From Hymenobacter wooponensis (GTDB lineage Bacteria; Bacteroidota; Bacteroidia; Cytophagales; Hymenobacteraceae): a DNA stretch of 64,000 nt. The stretch covers positions 235,770 through 299,769 of the forward strand of contig NZ_SRKZ01000007.1 in assembly GCF_004745865.1 (NCBI RefSeq), in the 5' to 3' direction. This document shows, one piece after another, positions 51,841 through 59,991 of this stretch; the first letter of the stretch is position 1; every line of letters begins with the position of its first letter. The translations under genes were made by a program, and so were the position numbers. The notes under the pieces are model-generated. The model did not search any database. It had not been told where the DNA came from and saw nothing but the letters and a program-made list of their open reading frames with translations.

Positions 51841-52230
51841 TTAAGCTTGGCGTTTGTCGGATTTATAAATCGTGTTGTCCAGCAGCTTGTCAGCTAATCC
51901 CTGGAACATTTTTTTGTCTACTCCTACTATGAAGATGATAAGCAGAAGAAGATAGAAAGCAGCTACAATACCAAATCCCCAGAAGGAGCTGTCTAGCACA
52001 TCATTCAGCAACAGGGCAATAAACACGTTCAAAAATAGAAAGAACATCAGCCCAATAGTAGCCATGGCTACTCCGTGCATAGTCCCTACAAAGACGTGCT
52101 TTACTTTCTCCTGAGTCTCTAAACGCACTAAATCAATACGCGTATCGAGGTAGCCCATCAGGTTGCTCACCATATTGTCGGTGCGCGGTGTTTTGGTGGT
52201 ATCGTCGTCGTCGGTGGAGAAGAGGCCCAT
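51841..52230 (-). CDS. Phage holin family (Holin-X-like) membrane protein
   Basis: From the ATG at 52230 the protein has ~129 residues. An acidic N-terminus (MGLFSTDDDDTT) is followed by an amphipathic helix (NLMGYLDTRIDLVRLETQEKVKHV) and two transmembrane helices (AMATIGLMFFLFLNVFIALLL, FGIVAAFYLLLLIIFIVG). This matches the Actinobacterial holin-X/phage_holin_3_6 pattern, which in most bacteria is chromosomal and not prophage. No phage genes are nearby, so I do not suggest a lytic role. Confidence 0.75.
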   Translation of the reverse strand: MGLFSTDDDDTTKTPRTDNMVSNLMGYLDTRIDLVRLETQEKVKHVFVGTMHGVAMATIGLMFFLFLNVFIALLLNDVLDSSFWGFGIVAAFYLLLLIIFIVGVDKKMFQGLADKLLDNTIYKSDKRQA

Positions 52231-52380
52231 ACGATAAAGAGAGAATTGAACAGGGAACAATGTTACAGTTTCAGACGTCAGAAAGCAGGATAGAAGCCTG
52301 CCTTTCAGCGAGCTTCTTCATACGGAAAAGTGTTCGTAGTGTCTGAAAATTGACGTACTTTTACTATATATTGTCGCATT

Positions 52381-53676
52381 TTGAGCCAGAATCATTACCA
52401 GGTTTTAGGAGTATCAGCTACCGCCTCGGCTAGTGAGATTAAGCTGGCTTACAAGCGGTTAGCTATACAGTATCATCCTGATAAGCACAGGGGTAGCACG
52501 CTGTATGAGGACTTATTTAAGGCCGTAGCTGCCGCGTATCATGTGTTGGGTGAGCCAAATCGCCGAGCTCAATATGATTATCAATTGCGCGCAGCTGCCC
52601 GTCGTGCCGAGGAGATACGGCGGCAGCAGCAATACCGGGCGCAGTCTCAGCACCTCTACGGAGTACCGATGCCTCCGCCGGCCCCGCTGCGTACGCGCCG
52701 GCCAGCTGGGGCAGCAGAGCGCTCGTACCACAATATTCCCCGGAAGCGCGTGAAGTTTACTCGCCGCGACTACTGGCTGCTTGGGTTATTGCTGCTAGGC
52801 CTGCTCCTGTTTGTGGCGTCAGTGAAAGTGACGATGGATTACGTAACGGCTAACAGCAATTACGATGATGGCATAGAGGCCTACAGCCACGGGGAATGGA
52901 GTACCGCCCATAGCTACTTTACCGAAACGCTAGAGTTCAAGCCTCAGCACTTGCGGGCGCTGCAACGGCGGGCCGAGATTTCGCACCTGATCTACCACGA
53001 GTATGAAGGTGCGCAGCGAGATTATAGAGCCGCACTGCAACAGTCAACGGAAGCGCAGCAGCAGGCAATGCTGTGGTGGCGACTAGGCCAGTGCCATGCG
53101 GCACTACACCAGCCCGATTCAGCGCAATTAGCCTTTGAGCAGGCCCTGTCGCTTGATTCTACCCTAGCAGGAGCCCGGTTAGGCCGCGGTGAGGATCTGT
53201 TGTTTGTGAAACGGCGTTACACGGGTGCTGTTCGTGATTTTACTGTTGGCCTACGCTACGCCAAGCAGCCTGCTATGATAGCTCGCTTGCTGTTATACAG
53301 GGGCCTAGCCCAATATAAGCTCCGAGACTTTGGAGCCGCTCGTGCCGACTATTGGCAAGTACTGACTTTAACCCCTCGTAGCGGGCAGGTCTATTTCTTG
53401 CTGGGAAGAGTGGCCCAGCAAGAAGGTGCTTTACCCGATGCCTGCGAATATTTTCACAGGGCCATAGTGCAGGGGTACTTGTTTGCCCAAACTGCCCACC
53501 AAGAAGCCTGCTGCACCCCCGACACTTCTGAAATGACCCCACGCATGCGAGCAAGGCGCCGAGCTAAGCTAGCAGTGCCGCCTGACTCCACTGTAGAGCT
53601 CAGAAGTGCCAGCGTACAAACGCTTCAATCGCCTCGTATTCCGGCAGGCCTAGCAAATCGTAGAGTTGCGCGGTAG
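52381..53676 (+). CDS. J-domain protein with one transmembrane helix and TPR repeats
   Basis: The 431-residue protein opens with a DnaJ domain (~3-70, NHYQVLGVSATASASEIKLAYKRLAIQYHPDKHRGSTLYEDLFKAVAAAYHVLGEPNRRAQYD) with intact HPD. A basic linker is followed by one transmembrane helix (~134-155, YWLLGLLLLGLLLFVASV) and a C-terminal TPR domain (YSHGEWSTAHSYFTETLEFKPQHLRALQRRAEIS, WWRLGQCHAALHQPDSAQLAFEQAL, YFLLGRVAQQEGALPDACEYFHRAI). The TTG at 52381 is the start. It probably recruits DnaK to the membrane through TPR-bound partners (inference). Its 3' end overlaps the opposite-strand nagB fusion by 77 bases. Confidence 0.85.
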   Translation: MSQNHYQVLGVSATASASEIKLAYKRLAIQYHPDKHRGSTLYEDLFKAVAAAYHVLGEPNRRAQYDYQLRAAARRAEEIRRQQQYRAQSQHLYGVPMPPPAPLRTRRPAGAAERSYHNIPRKRVKFTRRDYWLLGLLLLGLLLFVASVKVTMDYVTANSNYDDGIEAYSHGEWSTAHSYFTETLEFKPQHLRALQRRAEISHLIYHEYEGAQRDYRAALQQSTEAQQQAMLWWRLGQCHAALHQPDSAQLAFEQALSLDSTLAGARLGRGEDLLFVKRRYTGAVRDFTVGLRYAKQPAMIARLLLYRGLAQYKLRDFGAARADYWQVLTLTPRSGQVYFLLGRVAQQEGALPDACEYFHRAIVQGYLFAQTAHQEACCTPDTSEMTPRMRARRRAKLAVPPDSTVELRSASVQTLQSPRIPAGLANRRVAR

Positions 53677-55519
53677 TGCGGTTGCGGTCTTCGGCGCGCT
53701 GCCAGAACTCTCGTTGGTCGGCTCCGGGAAATAGCGGCCGGTCTTTCTGCGACTGGTGTTTGAATATAGCTCGCCGCTTACGAACCAGCTCTTGGGGCGA
53801 AAGTGGTACGGCCATTTCAATTTGGTCGATGTCCCATTCTTGCCAAGCACCGCGGTATAGCCACAGCCAGCAATCTGAAAGCCAAGCGGTATCCTGAGCT
53901 TTCAGCCGGCGAATAGCTTCAAACACGGCTTGTAAACACACCCGATGGGTGCCGTGAGGATCCGACAAGTCGCCGGCAGCATAGATTTGCTGGGGAGCAA
54001 CTCGGTTTAGTAACTCTATGGTAAGGCGAATATCCTCCTCTCCAATCGGCTTCTTTCGTACCCGCCCCGTCTCGTAGAAAGGCAGGTCCATGAAGTGCAC
54101 ATTCTCATCCGGGATACCGGCGTAGCGACAAGCACTCTTCGCCTCACCCCGTCGGATTAGCCCTTTAATCTGCTGCACTTCTTCAGAGTCGACCTGGCCA
54201 GGCGCTTTGTTCTGGAGGAAATCAGTTACCCGCCGGTACAGCGTTTCCGCTGGCTGCTCATCAAGCCGAAAAGTCTCATCGTATTCCGCCACAAACTCCG
54301 CAAACCGGATGGCCTCATCATCAAATACGGCAATGTTGCCGCTGGTTTGGTAGGCCACATGCACCTCATGCCCCTGATCTACCAAGCGTAGCAACGTGCC
54401 TCCCATAGATATAACATCATCGTCGGGGTGAGGGGAGAAGATAAGAATCCGTTTAGGAAATGGCGTGACCCGCTCCGGCCGGTTCGTATCGTCGGCATTA
54501 GGTTTGCCTCCTGGCCACCCTGTGATAGTACGCTGCAACTGGTTGAATACTTTGATGTTCAACTCATAGGCCAGTCCTGATTCCGCTAGCAGGCCTGAGA
54601 GCCCGTGCTCATTGTACTCTTGGTCCGTAAGCTTCAGGATAGGCTTCTGAAGCTTACGGGCCAGCCAGGTTACAGCTTTCCGGCGGTTAGCGTCATCCTG
54701 CCAGTCAAGGGTGGTCCCAACTAGCCAGGGGCTTTTGGTTCTAGTAAGTTCCGCACCGGCAGCCTCGTCTAATACTACCTGTACATTGGGGTGTTTCTGG
54801 AGGTAGGTAGCCGGCACAGAGTCCGTCATCTCGCCTTCTACCATTCGCTTCACTACGGCAGCCTTGCCTTCTCCCCAAGCCAGAAGAGCAACTTGGCGGG
54901 CCTCCAAGATGGTGCCTACTCCCATCGTAATGGCCCGGCGTGGCACGTTTTCCTCACCATAGAAGTCTGAGGCCGCATCCGTTCGGGTGATGTGGTCTAG
55001 GGTAATCAGCCGGGTGCGGGAATTGGCTCCCGAGCCGGGTTCGTTAAAGCCAATGTGGCCGGTACGGCCAATTCCCAGTATCTGCAGGTCAATGCCGCCC
55101 GCTTCCCTAATCTGCTCTTCGTATCGTCGGCAAAATTCAGCTACCTGCTCCTGCGGTACCGTGCCATCCGGAATGTGTATTTGCCCTGCCGGAATATCAA
55201 GGTGGTCAAATAAGTATTCGTGCATGAACCTCACATAGCTCTGCAAAGAGTCCGGCGGCATCGGGAAATACTCGTCAAGATTAAACGTGACAACATGCCG
55301 AAAACTTACCCCTTCCTCGCGGTGCAATCTAACTAGCTCTTCATACAGCCGGGTAGGAGTAGAGCCCGTGGCTAGGCCTAGTACACAGGGGCGCTGCTCA
55401 GCGGCTCGTTGCGCAATGAGCTGCGCAATCTGTCGAGCCACAGCTACCGAGGCCTGCTCCGAGTCAGCGTAAATGGTAGTGGGAAGGCGCTCGGCAAGAT
55501 GAGGGTCCAGTGCAGTCAT
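53600..55519 (-). CDS. nagB: Glucosamine-6-phosphate deaminase fused to a PIG-L/LmbE-type deacetylase domain
   Basis: The 639-residue protein has an N-terminal NagB domain (~1-265: LGLATGSTPTRLYEEL, FNLDEYFPM, LGIGRTGHIGFNEPGS, ITMGVGTIL) that converts glucosamine-6-P to fructose-6-P and ammonia. It also has a C-terminal PIG-L domain (~355-540) with the zinc motif SPHPDDDVISMGG and SDPHGTHR carrying the third ligand. PIG-L enzymes remove N-acetyl groups from sugars, so the fusion may couple deacetylation and deamination of GlcNAc-6-P; that link is inference. This arrangement is known in Bacteroidota NagB. The 3' end overlaps the convergent J-domain gene by 77 bases. Confidence 0.92.
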   Translation of the reverse strand: MTALDPHLAERLPTTIYADSEQASVAVARQIAQLIAQRAAEQRPCVLGLATGSTPTRLYEELVRLHREEGVSFRHVVTFNLDEYFPMPPDSLQSYVRFMHEYLFDHLDIPAGQIHIPDGTVPQEQVAEFCRRYEEQIREAGGIDLQILGIGRTGHIGFNEPGSGANSRTRLITLDHITRTDAASDFYGEENVPRRAITMGVGTILEARQVALLAWGEGKAAVVKRMVEGEMTDSVPATYLQKHPNVQVVLDEAAGAELTRTKSPWLVGTTLDWQDDANRRKAVTWLARKLQKPILKLTDQEYNEHGLSGLLAESGLAYELNIKVFNQLQRTITGWPGGKPNADDTNRPERVTPFPKRILIFSPHPDDDVISMGGTLLRLVDQGHEVHVAYQTSGNIAVFDDEAIRFAEFVAEYDETFRLDEQPAETLYRRVTDFLQNKAPGQVDSEEVQQIKGLIRRGEAKSACRYAGIPDENVHFMDLPFYETGRVRKKPIGEEDIRLTIELLNRVAPQQIYAAGDLSDPHGTHRVCLQAVFEAIRRLKAQDTAWLSDCWLWLYRGAWQEWDIDQIEMAVPLSPQELVRKRRAIFKHQSQKDRPLFPGADQREFWQRAEDRNRTTAQLYDLLGLPEYEAIEAFVRWHF

Positions 55520-55967
55520 ATCAGTAAAATGAGGTGACGCCTCATCTTACTATGAAAATATGGCACAAGCAATATTTAGCTGTAATTAATAACAAAGGTT
55601 TAACCCGACACCCTCCACACGCAGCACGGAAGCTAAACCAGAGAAGTATCCGGATGAGCAGCGCAGTACTGTTCTGCTTACATTATATAAACTGATGCTA
55701 AAATCAAGTCTGTATAGTTTCTAAAAACCCGAATATTATAAAGCTGATAAAGATGTCCCCTTATGTCACAAATCAATATAATTTATCCGGTATTTTGCTT
55801 TGTAAGTGTTTGATAATAATAAATGTATTGTTTTCAGTTGCCGCATGTTAGGGTGCTGGTCTTGTCACAATACACCTCTATTCGTCCTTTTAGATGAGTG
55901 TTGTACTAAGCATCTTGTAAGAGCCTGATGCTATTGTGCAGATGGAAGATTCATTTCACTGCCCTCT
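55520..55967. other. AT-rich gene-free stretch
   Basis: About 450 bases visibly poorer in GC than its surroundings, with runs such as AATTAATAACAAAGG and TAATAATAAATG. I see no conserved ORF, tRNA or repeat. TCCGGTATTTTGC near 55791 could be a -7 box for a transcript reading into the orphan ORF that starts at 55968. Confidence 0.4.
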
Positions 55968-56336
55968 ATGACCTTTTCTACTCTCAAAGACACCTATCTG
56001 CAGAGGCTCGGCTTTGTCAGGTTATCCTTGTATCGATCCTGGGATTACCCAGTGGCAGCTACCGAAGCTGGGTTCACTCCTACCACAGATATGCGCTACC
56101 AGCATCAGCTGGTTGGCCGCGATGGTACCCGTTTGTACGCCTGCTCCTGGATTCATGAGCCAGGTTACATGCTTACCACTGCCCAGCACGTATCCTCACT
56201 AGCTCATGTAGTAGCTGAACTTGACAGCGACGATGTAGTAACTCTGCAACGCCACATCGAAGCCTTTTTCTTGTTGCACGGTGGCAGTGTTCTGCCGAAT
56301 GCATCTGAAGACAGACCACAGCTAATGCTTTCCTGA
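55968..56336 (+). CDS. Orphan protein of unknown function
   Basis: This 122-residue frame translates to MTFSTLKDTYLQRLGFVRL and continues to SWIHEPGYMLTTAQHVSSLAHVVAELDSDDVVTLQRHIEAFFLLHGGSVLP. It has balanced composition, no low complexity and a plausible mixed alpha/beta character. No family or motif is recognisable. It lies in a lower-GC gap after nagB, so it may be acquired. The ~275 bases after it hold no other gene I can support up to the tRNA terminator. Confidence 0.5.
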   Translation: MTFSTLKDTYLQRLGFVRLSLYRSWDYPVAATEAGFTPTTDMRYQHQLVGRDGTRLYACSWIHEPGYMLTTAQHVSSLAHVVAELDSDDVVTLQRHIEAFFLLHGGSVLPNASEDRPQLMLS

Positions 56337-56613
56337 CCGGTAATTGAGTGGTGTTAGGAGCAAGGGCCAGGCCTGCCTTTACTCCAAGATGATTCCAGCG
56401 CTTATCAAGGAGCCTTAACGGGCTATTGATTCTTGCGCCTGCCACAGCTATACGACTCTTTTTAGGGGATACTCGTGGGCACTTCACTTACTAAGCTTCC
56501 GGCTTACTGGGCTTGTCTTACACGTTGGTTACCTGTGTTCTGTAGTTACTTGGCCCGTCAAATACTTGCAGGTAGCAATGCGTTTGAGAGAATTCACAGA
56601 AGCTATGAAAATA

Positions 56614-56646
56614 AAAAAGCCCTCTGTGCAATACAGAGGGCTTTTT
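56614..56646 (-). terminator. Rho-independent terminator after tRNA-Phe
   Basis: AAAAAGCCCTCTGT and ACAGAGGGCTTTTT pair around GCAAT and lie directly 3' of the tRNA on the minus strand, ending in a T-run. Confidence 0.85.
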
Positions 56647-56648
56647 CG

Positions 56649-56721
<73 letters not shown>

Positions 56722-56887
56722 AGCTCTGGGCGCCCCGTGGGCCGTTGTGGCCGTTGGGGAGCACAAAAGTAGTAAAGCAAAATCAACCTGCAATACTTCT
56801 GCAAAAAAAATCTTTCCGGGGAAATTTCCGTAATTTGTTATGCATACCGAGTATATTTCGGACTGAACCCCAAACCTACCCCATCCC

Positions 56888-58291
56888 GTGCACTTCTCCA
56901 TTCAAAACATCCTCTTCCTGCTTGTCGCAGTAGCGGGCTTCGGTCTGTTCGCGTGGCAAGTCCGGAAGATACGAGCCAATATCCTAGTCGGGCGCGACCG
57001 GGATATGAGCGGCAACATCAATGAGCGGCTATCCAAAACTCTGCTGGTAGCCTTCGGGCAACAGAAGATGTTTAAGCGCCTCACGCCCGCAATTCTTCAC
57101 TTGATTGTATACGTAGGCTTCATTGTAATCAACATTGAAGTCATCGAAATTCTTATTGATGGCCTGTTTGGTACGCACCGGGTTTTACAGTTTTTAGGTC
57201 CGTTGTACTCGGCACTCACCGGCACAAATGAGATTCTTGGCGCATTGGTACTGTTGGCGGTAGCAGCCTTTTGGTGGCGCCGGAACGTGAAAGGGGTACG
57301 TCGTTTTACTGGCCCAGAAATGCGTGCCTGGCCTAGGCTAGATGCCGACATCATCCTCTACGTAGAGGTGATTCTGATGCTTGCGCTGTTCACCATGAAC
57401 ACCGCCGACCTCAAGCTGCACCAGTTGGAAGGCCGCACATTGCCCGGTGCTTTCCCAATTAGCAGCCTTCTCACGGGCCTGTTTCCAGAAAGTACCACCG
57501 CCCTTGCTGTATTGGAGCGCATAGGCTGGTGGGGACACATCATCGGCATCCTGCTGTTCCTGAATTATCTGCCCAGTAGCAAGCACTTCCACATCATCAT
57601 GGCGTTTCCAAACGTCTATTACTCGCGCCTTGTGCCCCAAGGGCAGTTTTCCAACGTGGAGAGCATTACGCATGAGGTGAAAGCCATGATGGACCCCAGC
57701 TACGAGGTTCCCGCCCCACCCGTAGGCCCCGATGGCTCGGCGGCTGCGCCCACACCATTCGGTGCCAAAGATGTAGACGATCTGGCCTGGACTAATCTGC
57801 TCAACGCATACTCCTGCACCGAGTGCGGCCGCTGTACGTCGGTTTGCCCAGCTAACCTTACCGGTAAGTTGCTCTCGCCCCGTAAGATCATCATGGACAC
57901 TCGTGATAGGGTAGAGGAGAAGTATAACTCGCCGTTGGTGTTCAGCCCTAACCTCTATGGCAAGGAGGCCAAGCACGATTCACAGGAGCAACTGGATGCC
58001 GAGAACCACATGCTGCTACGCGGCTACGTGACCCCGGAGGAGCTATGGGCCTGCACTACTTGCAACGCCTGCGTAGAAGCCTGCCCCGTGAACATCAACC
58101 CACTGGAGAGCATTGTGGAGATGCGCCGCTTCCTGGTGTTGGAAGAATCGGCGGCGCCCAATTCGCTCAACGTAATGTTCAGCAACATTGAAAACAACGG
58201 CGCGCCGTGGGCCTTCTCGCCCTCCGACCGCTTTAACTGGGCTGATGACCTGTACGTGGCTGATAAAGCCGCCACGTCGGTTGCTGGCTAG
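56888..58291 (+). CDS. Membrane Fe-S electron transfer protein (HdrC/HdrD-like, respiratory nitrate reductase gamma-type membrane part)
   Basis: The 467-residue protein has six or so transmembrane helices in its first ~250 residues, with a lysine-rich opening and VFIVINIEVIEILID-type hydrophobic stretches. Then two 4Fe-4S clusters occur as CTECGRCTSVCP (~310) and CTTCNACVEACP (~389). With the downstream CCG-domain gene this makes an HdrCB/HdrDE-like pair that passes electrons between quinones and a soluble partner. The partner is not defined. The start is GTG at 56888. In Bacteroidota this pair is common. Confidence 0.85.
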   Translation: MHFSIQNILFLLVAVAGFGLFAWQVRKIRANILVGRDRDMSGNINERLSKTLLVAFGQQKMFKRLTPAILHLIVYVGFIVINIEVIEILIDGLFGTHRVLQFLGPLYSALTGTNEILGALVLLAVAAFWWRRNVKGVRRFTGPEMRAWPRLDADIILYVEVILMLALFTMNTADLKLHQLEGRTLPGAFPISSLLTGLFPESTTALAVLERIGWWGHIIGILLFLNYLPSSKHFHIIMAFPNVYYSRLVPQGQFSNVESITHEVKAMMDPSYEVPAPPVGPDGSAAAPTPFGAKDVDDLAWTNLLNAYSCTECGRCTSVCPANLTGKLLSPRKIIMDTRDRVEEKYNSPLVFSPNLYGKEAKHDSQEQLDAENHMLLRGYVTPEELWACTTCNACVEACPVNINPLESIVEMRRFLVLEESAAPNSLNVMFSNIENNGAPWAFSPSDRFNWADDLYVADKAATSVAG

Positions 58292-58357
58292 ACCACTTAT
58301 AGCCTAGCTCTAGAAAGCCTGCTTTTCACTTCACCCCGATTCTCAATTCCCACTCAT

Positions 58358-59254
58358 ATGGCTGAGCAAACTGCCAAGCGTCCTGTATCTGTTCCACTAA
58401 TGGCCGATCTGGCGGCGAAGGGCGAAACCCCCGAAGTACTGTTCTGGGTTGGTTGCGCCGGCGCTTTCGATGACCGCTACAAGCGTGTTACCCGTGCCTT
58501 TGTGCGCATTCTGGAACACGTAGGCGTCAATTACGCTGTGCTGGGTATGGAAGAAAGCTGCACCGGCGACCCCGCCAAGAGGGCCGGCAACGAGTTTCTG
58601 TTCCAGATGCAAGCCATGCAGAACATTACTACCCTTAATGGCTACGGCATCAAGAAGGTGGTAACGGCTTGCCCTCACTGCTTCAACACCATCAAAAATG
58701 AATACCCCGCGCTTGGTGGCGAATACGAGGTAATTCACCACAGCACTTTCCTGCAGCAGCTCATCAATGAGGGCAAGGTAAAGGCTGAGGGCGGAGAATC
58801 CTTTAAGGGCCGCCGCATCACGTTCCACGACTCCTGCTACCTGGGTCGTGCCAACAACATCTATGAAGCTCCCCGGGCTGTGCTAGAAGTACTGGATGCC
58901 GACCTGCTGGAGATGAAGCGCTGTAAGACCAATGGCCTTTGCTGTGGCGCTGGTGGCGCCCAGATGTGGAAAGAGCCTGAGCCCGGTAAGAAAGACATCA
59001 ACATTGAGCGGGCCGAAGAAGCGTTGGCCACTCTAGATGGCGACGCCGATGTGCTTCTAAATCTGCAGGGCGTAGAAAGCACTGCCCCCGTACTGCCGGC
59101 TGGCTCTAACCGCGGTGGCAGCGTTATTGCCGTGGCTTGCCCCTTCTGCATGACCATGATGGCCGACGGTGTTAAGAATAAAGAGCGGGAGTCTGACGTG
59201 CAGGTGTTTGACCTCGCTGAGCTTATTGCTTCCGCTGAGGGCCTAAACGCTTAA
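58358..59254 (+). CDS. HdrB-like CCG-domain Fe-S protein
   Basis: The 298-residue cytoplasmic protein has two cysteine-rich CCG domains: VLFWVGCAGAFDDRYK (~28-43), GMEESCTGDPAKR (~63-75), VVTACPHCFNTIKNEYP, and FHDSCYLGRANNIYEAP then KTNGLCCGAGGAQMWKEP (~190-200) and ACPFCMTMMADG. These bind non-cubane Fe-S clusters in heterodisulfide reductase B. It is 66 bases downstream of the membrane Fe-S gene and forms its soluble subunit. A GC-rich terminator (59295-59331) ends the pair. Confidence 0.87.
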   Translation: MAEQTAKRPVSVPLMADLAAKGETPEVLFWVGCAGAFDDRYKRVTRAFVRILEHVGVNYAVLGMEESCTGDPAKRAGNEFLFQMQAMQNITTLNGYGIKKVVTACPHCFNTIKNEYPALGGEYEVIHHSTFLQQLINEGKVKAEGGESFKGRRITFHDSCYLGRANNIYEAPRAVLEVLDADLLEMKRCKTNGLCCGAGGAQMWKEPEPGKKDINIERAEEALATLDGDADVLLNLQGVESTAPVLPAGSNRGGSVIAVACPFCMTMMADGVKNKERESDVQVFDLAELIASAEGLNA

Positions 59255-59294
59255 TTCTGCATCATCGCAGACCATCAAAATTGCTTTTTGTGTG

Positions 59295-59331
59295 CAGCCT
59301 CGCCGGAACTTCTCGGCGAGGCTGTTTCTTT
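59295..59331 (+). terminator. Rho-independent terminator of the HdrCB-like pair
   Basis: CAGCCTCGCC (59295-59304) pairs with GGCGAGGCTG (59315-59324), followed by TTTCTTTT. Confidence 0.8.
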
Positions 59332-59394
59332 TACAAGAAAATAGGCTGGCCCAGCGTTACTCGTAGGCCAGTCGCTCTTCTGGAAATATAAGGT

Positions 59395-59877
59395 ATGTAC
59401 GTTCCCTTCAATCAGTTACCCGCCTCAGCTCGTCTGTGGATCTATCAGGCTAACCGGCCGCTTACGGAGGCTGAGCTAGCCGCAGTGCAGCCAATCTTGC
59501 AACAGTTTGCCGAAGAGTGGACCAGCCACGGCCGCTCCTTGCAGGCATCAGCTGAAATATTTCATCAGCAATTTTTAGTGATAGGCCTAGATGAAGCCAT
59601 TGCCGATGCCAGCGGCTGCTCAATTGATGCATCCGTCCGGTTCGTACGTGCTATAGAGGAGCAACTAGGAGTATCGTTACTAGAGAAGAGCCAGCTGGCA
59701 TTTCTACTGAATGGGCAGGTACAGCTACTCGACCGTCGGGAGCTGCGGGCTGCAGTAGCCGAGGGCCGCTTGCTTCCTGATACCCTGTACTTCGACAATA
59801 CCATTGGCCGCCACGAGCAACTCCAAACTGCCTGGCTTACGCCAGCCGCTACTTCTTGGCTAAGCCGGTATTTCTAA
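59395..59877 (+). CDS. Conserved protein of unknown function, often misnamed ABC transporter ATPase
   Basis: The 160-residue protein has MYVPFNQLPASARLWIYQANRPLTEAEL, then LQASAEIFHQQFLVIGLDEAIADASGCSIDASVRFVRAIEEQLGVSLLEKSQLAFL and DTLYFDNTIGRHEQLQTAWLTPAATSWLSRYF. No Walker A, signature or Walker B is present, so it cannot be an ATPase of the ABC type even if databases may say so. The pattern is recurrent in Bacteroidota as I recall. It is well separated from its neighbours and has no signal peptide. Confidence 0.75.
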   Translation: MYVPFNQLPASARLWIYQANRPLTEAELAAVQPILQQFAEEWTSHGRSLQASAEIFHQQFLVIGLDEAIADASGCSIDASVRFVRAIEEQLGVSLLEKSQLAFLLNGQVQLLDRRELRAAVAEGRLLPDTLYFDNTIGRHEQLQTAWLTPAATSWLSRYF

Positions 59878-59991
59878 CTCTGCGTACAAACCCACAGGCC
59901 CCAGCAAAAGTCCTACCTAAACTTAGTATTATTAGCTCCAGATTGGTCAACTAAGGGCCGGCTGGTTTCCTTTCTCCCCCTTTTCCCGCTT

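Noticed and set aside
51841..52260. Prophage remnant
   Set aside because: Only a holin-like membrane protein is present, with no other phage gene, and the family is common on chromosomes.
57338..57976. 212-residue minus-strand frame
   Set aside because: Antisense to the membrane Fe-S protein gene, whose clusters are clear.
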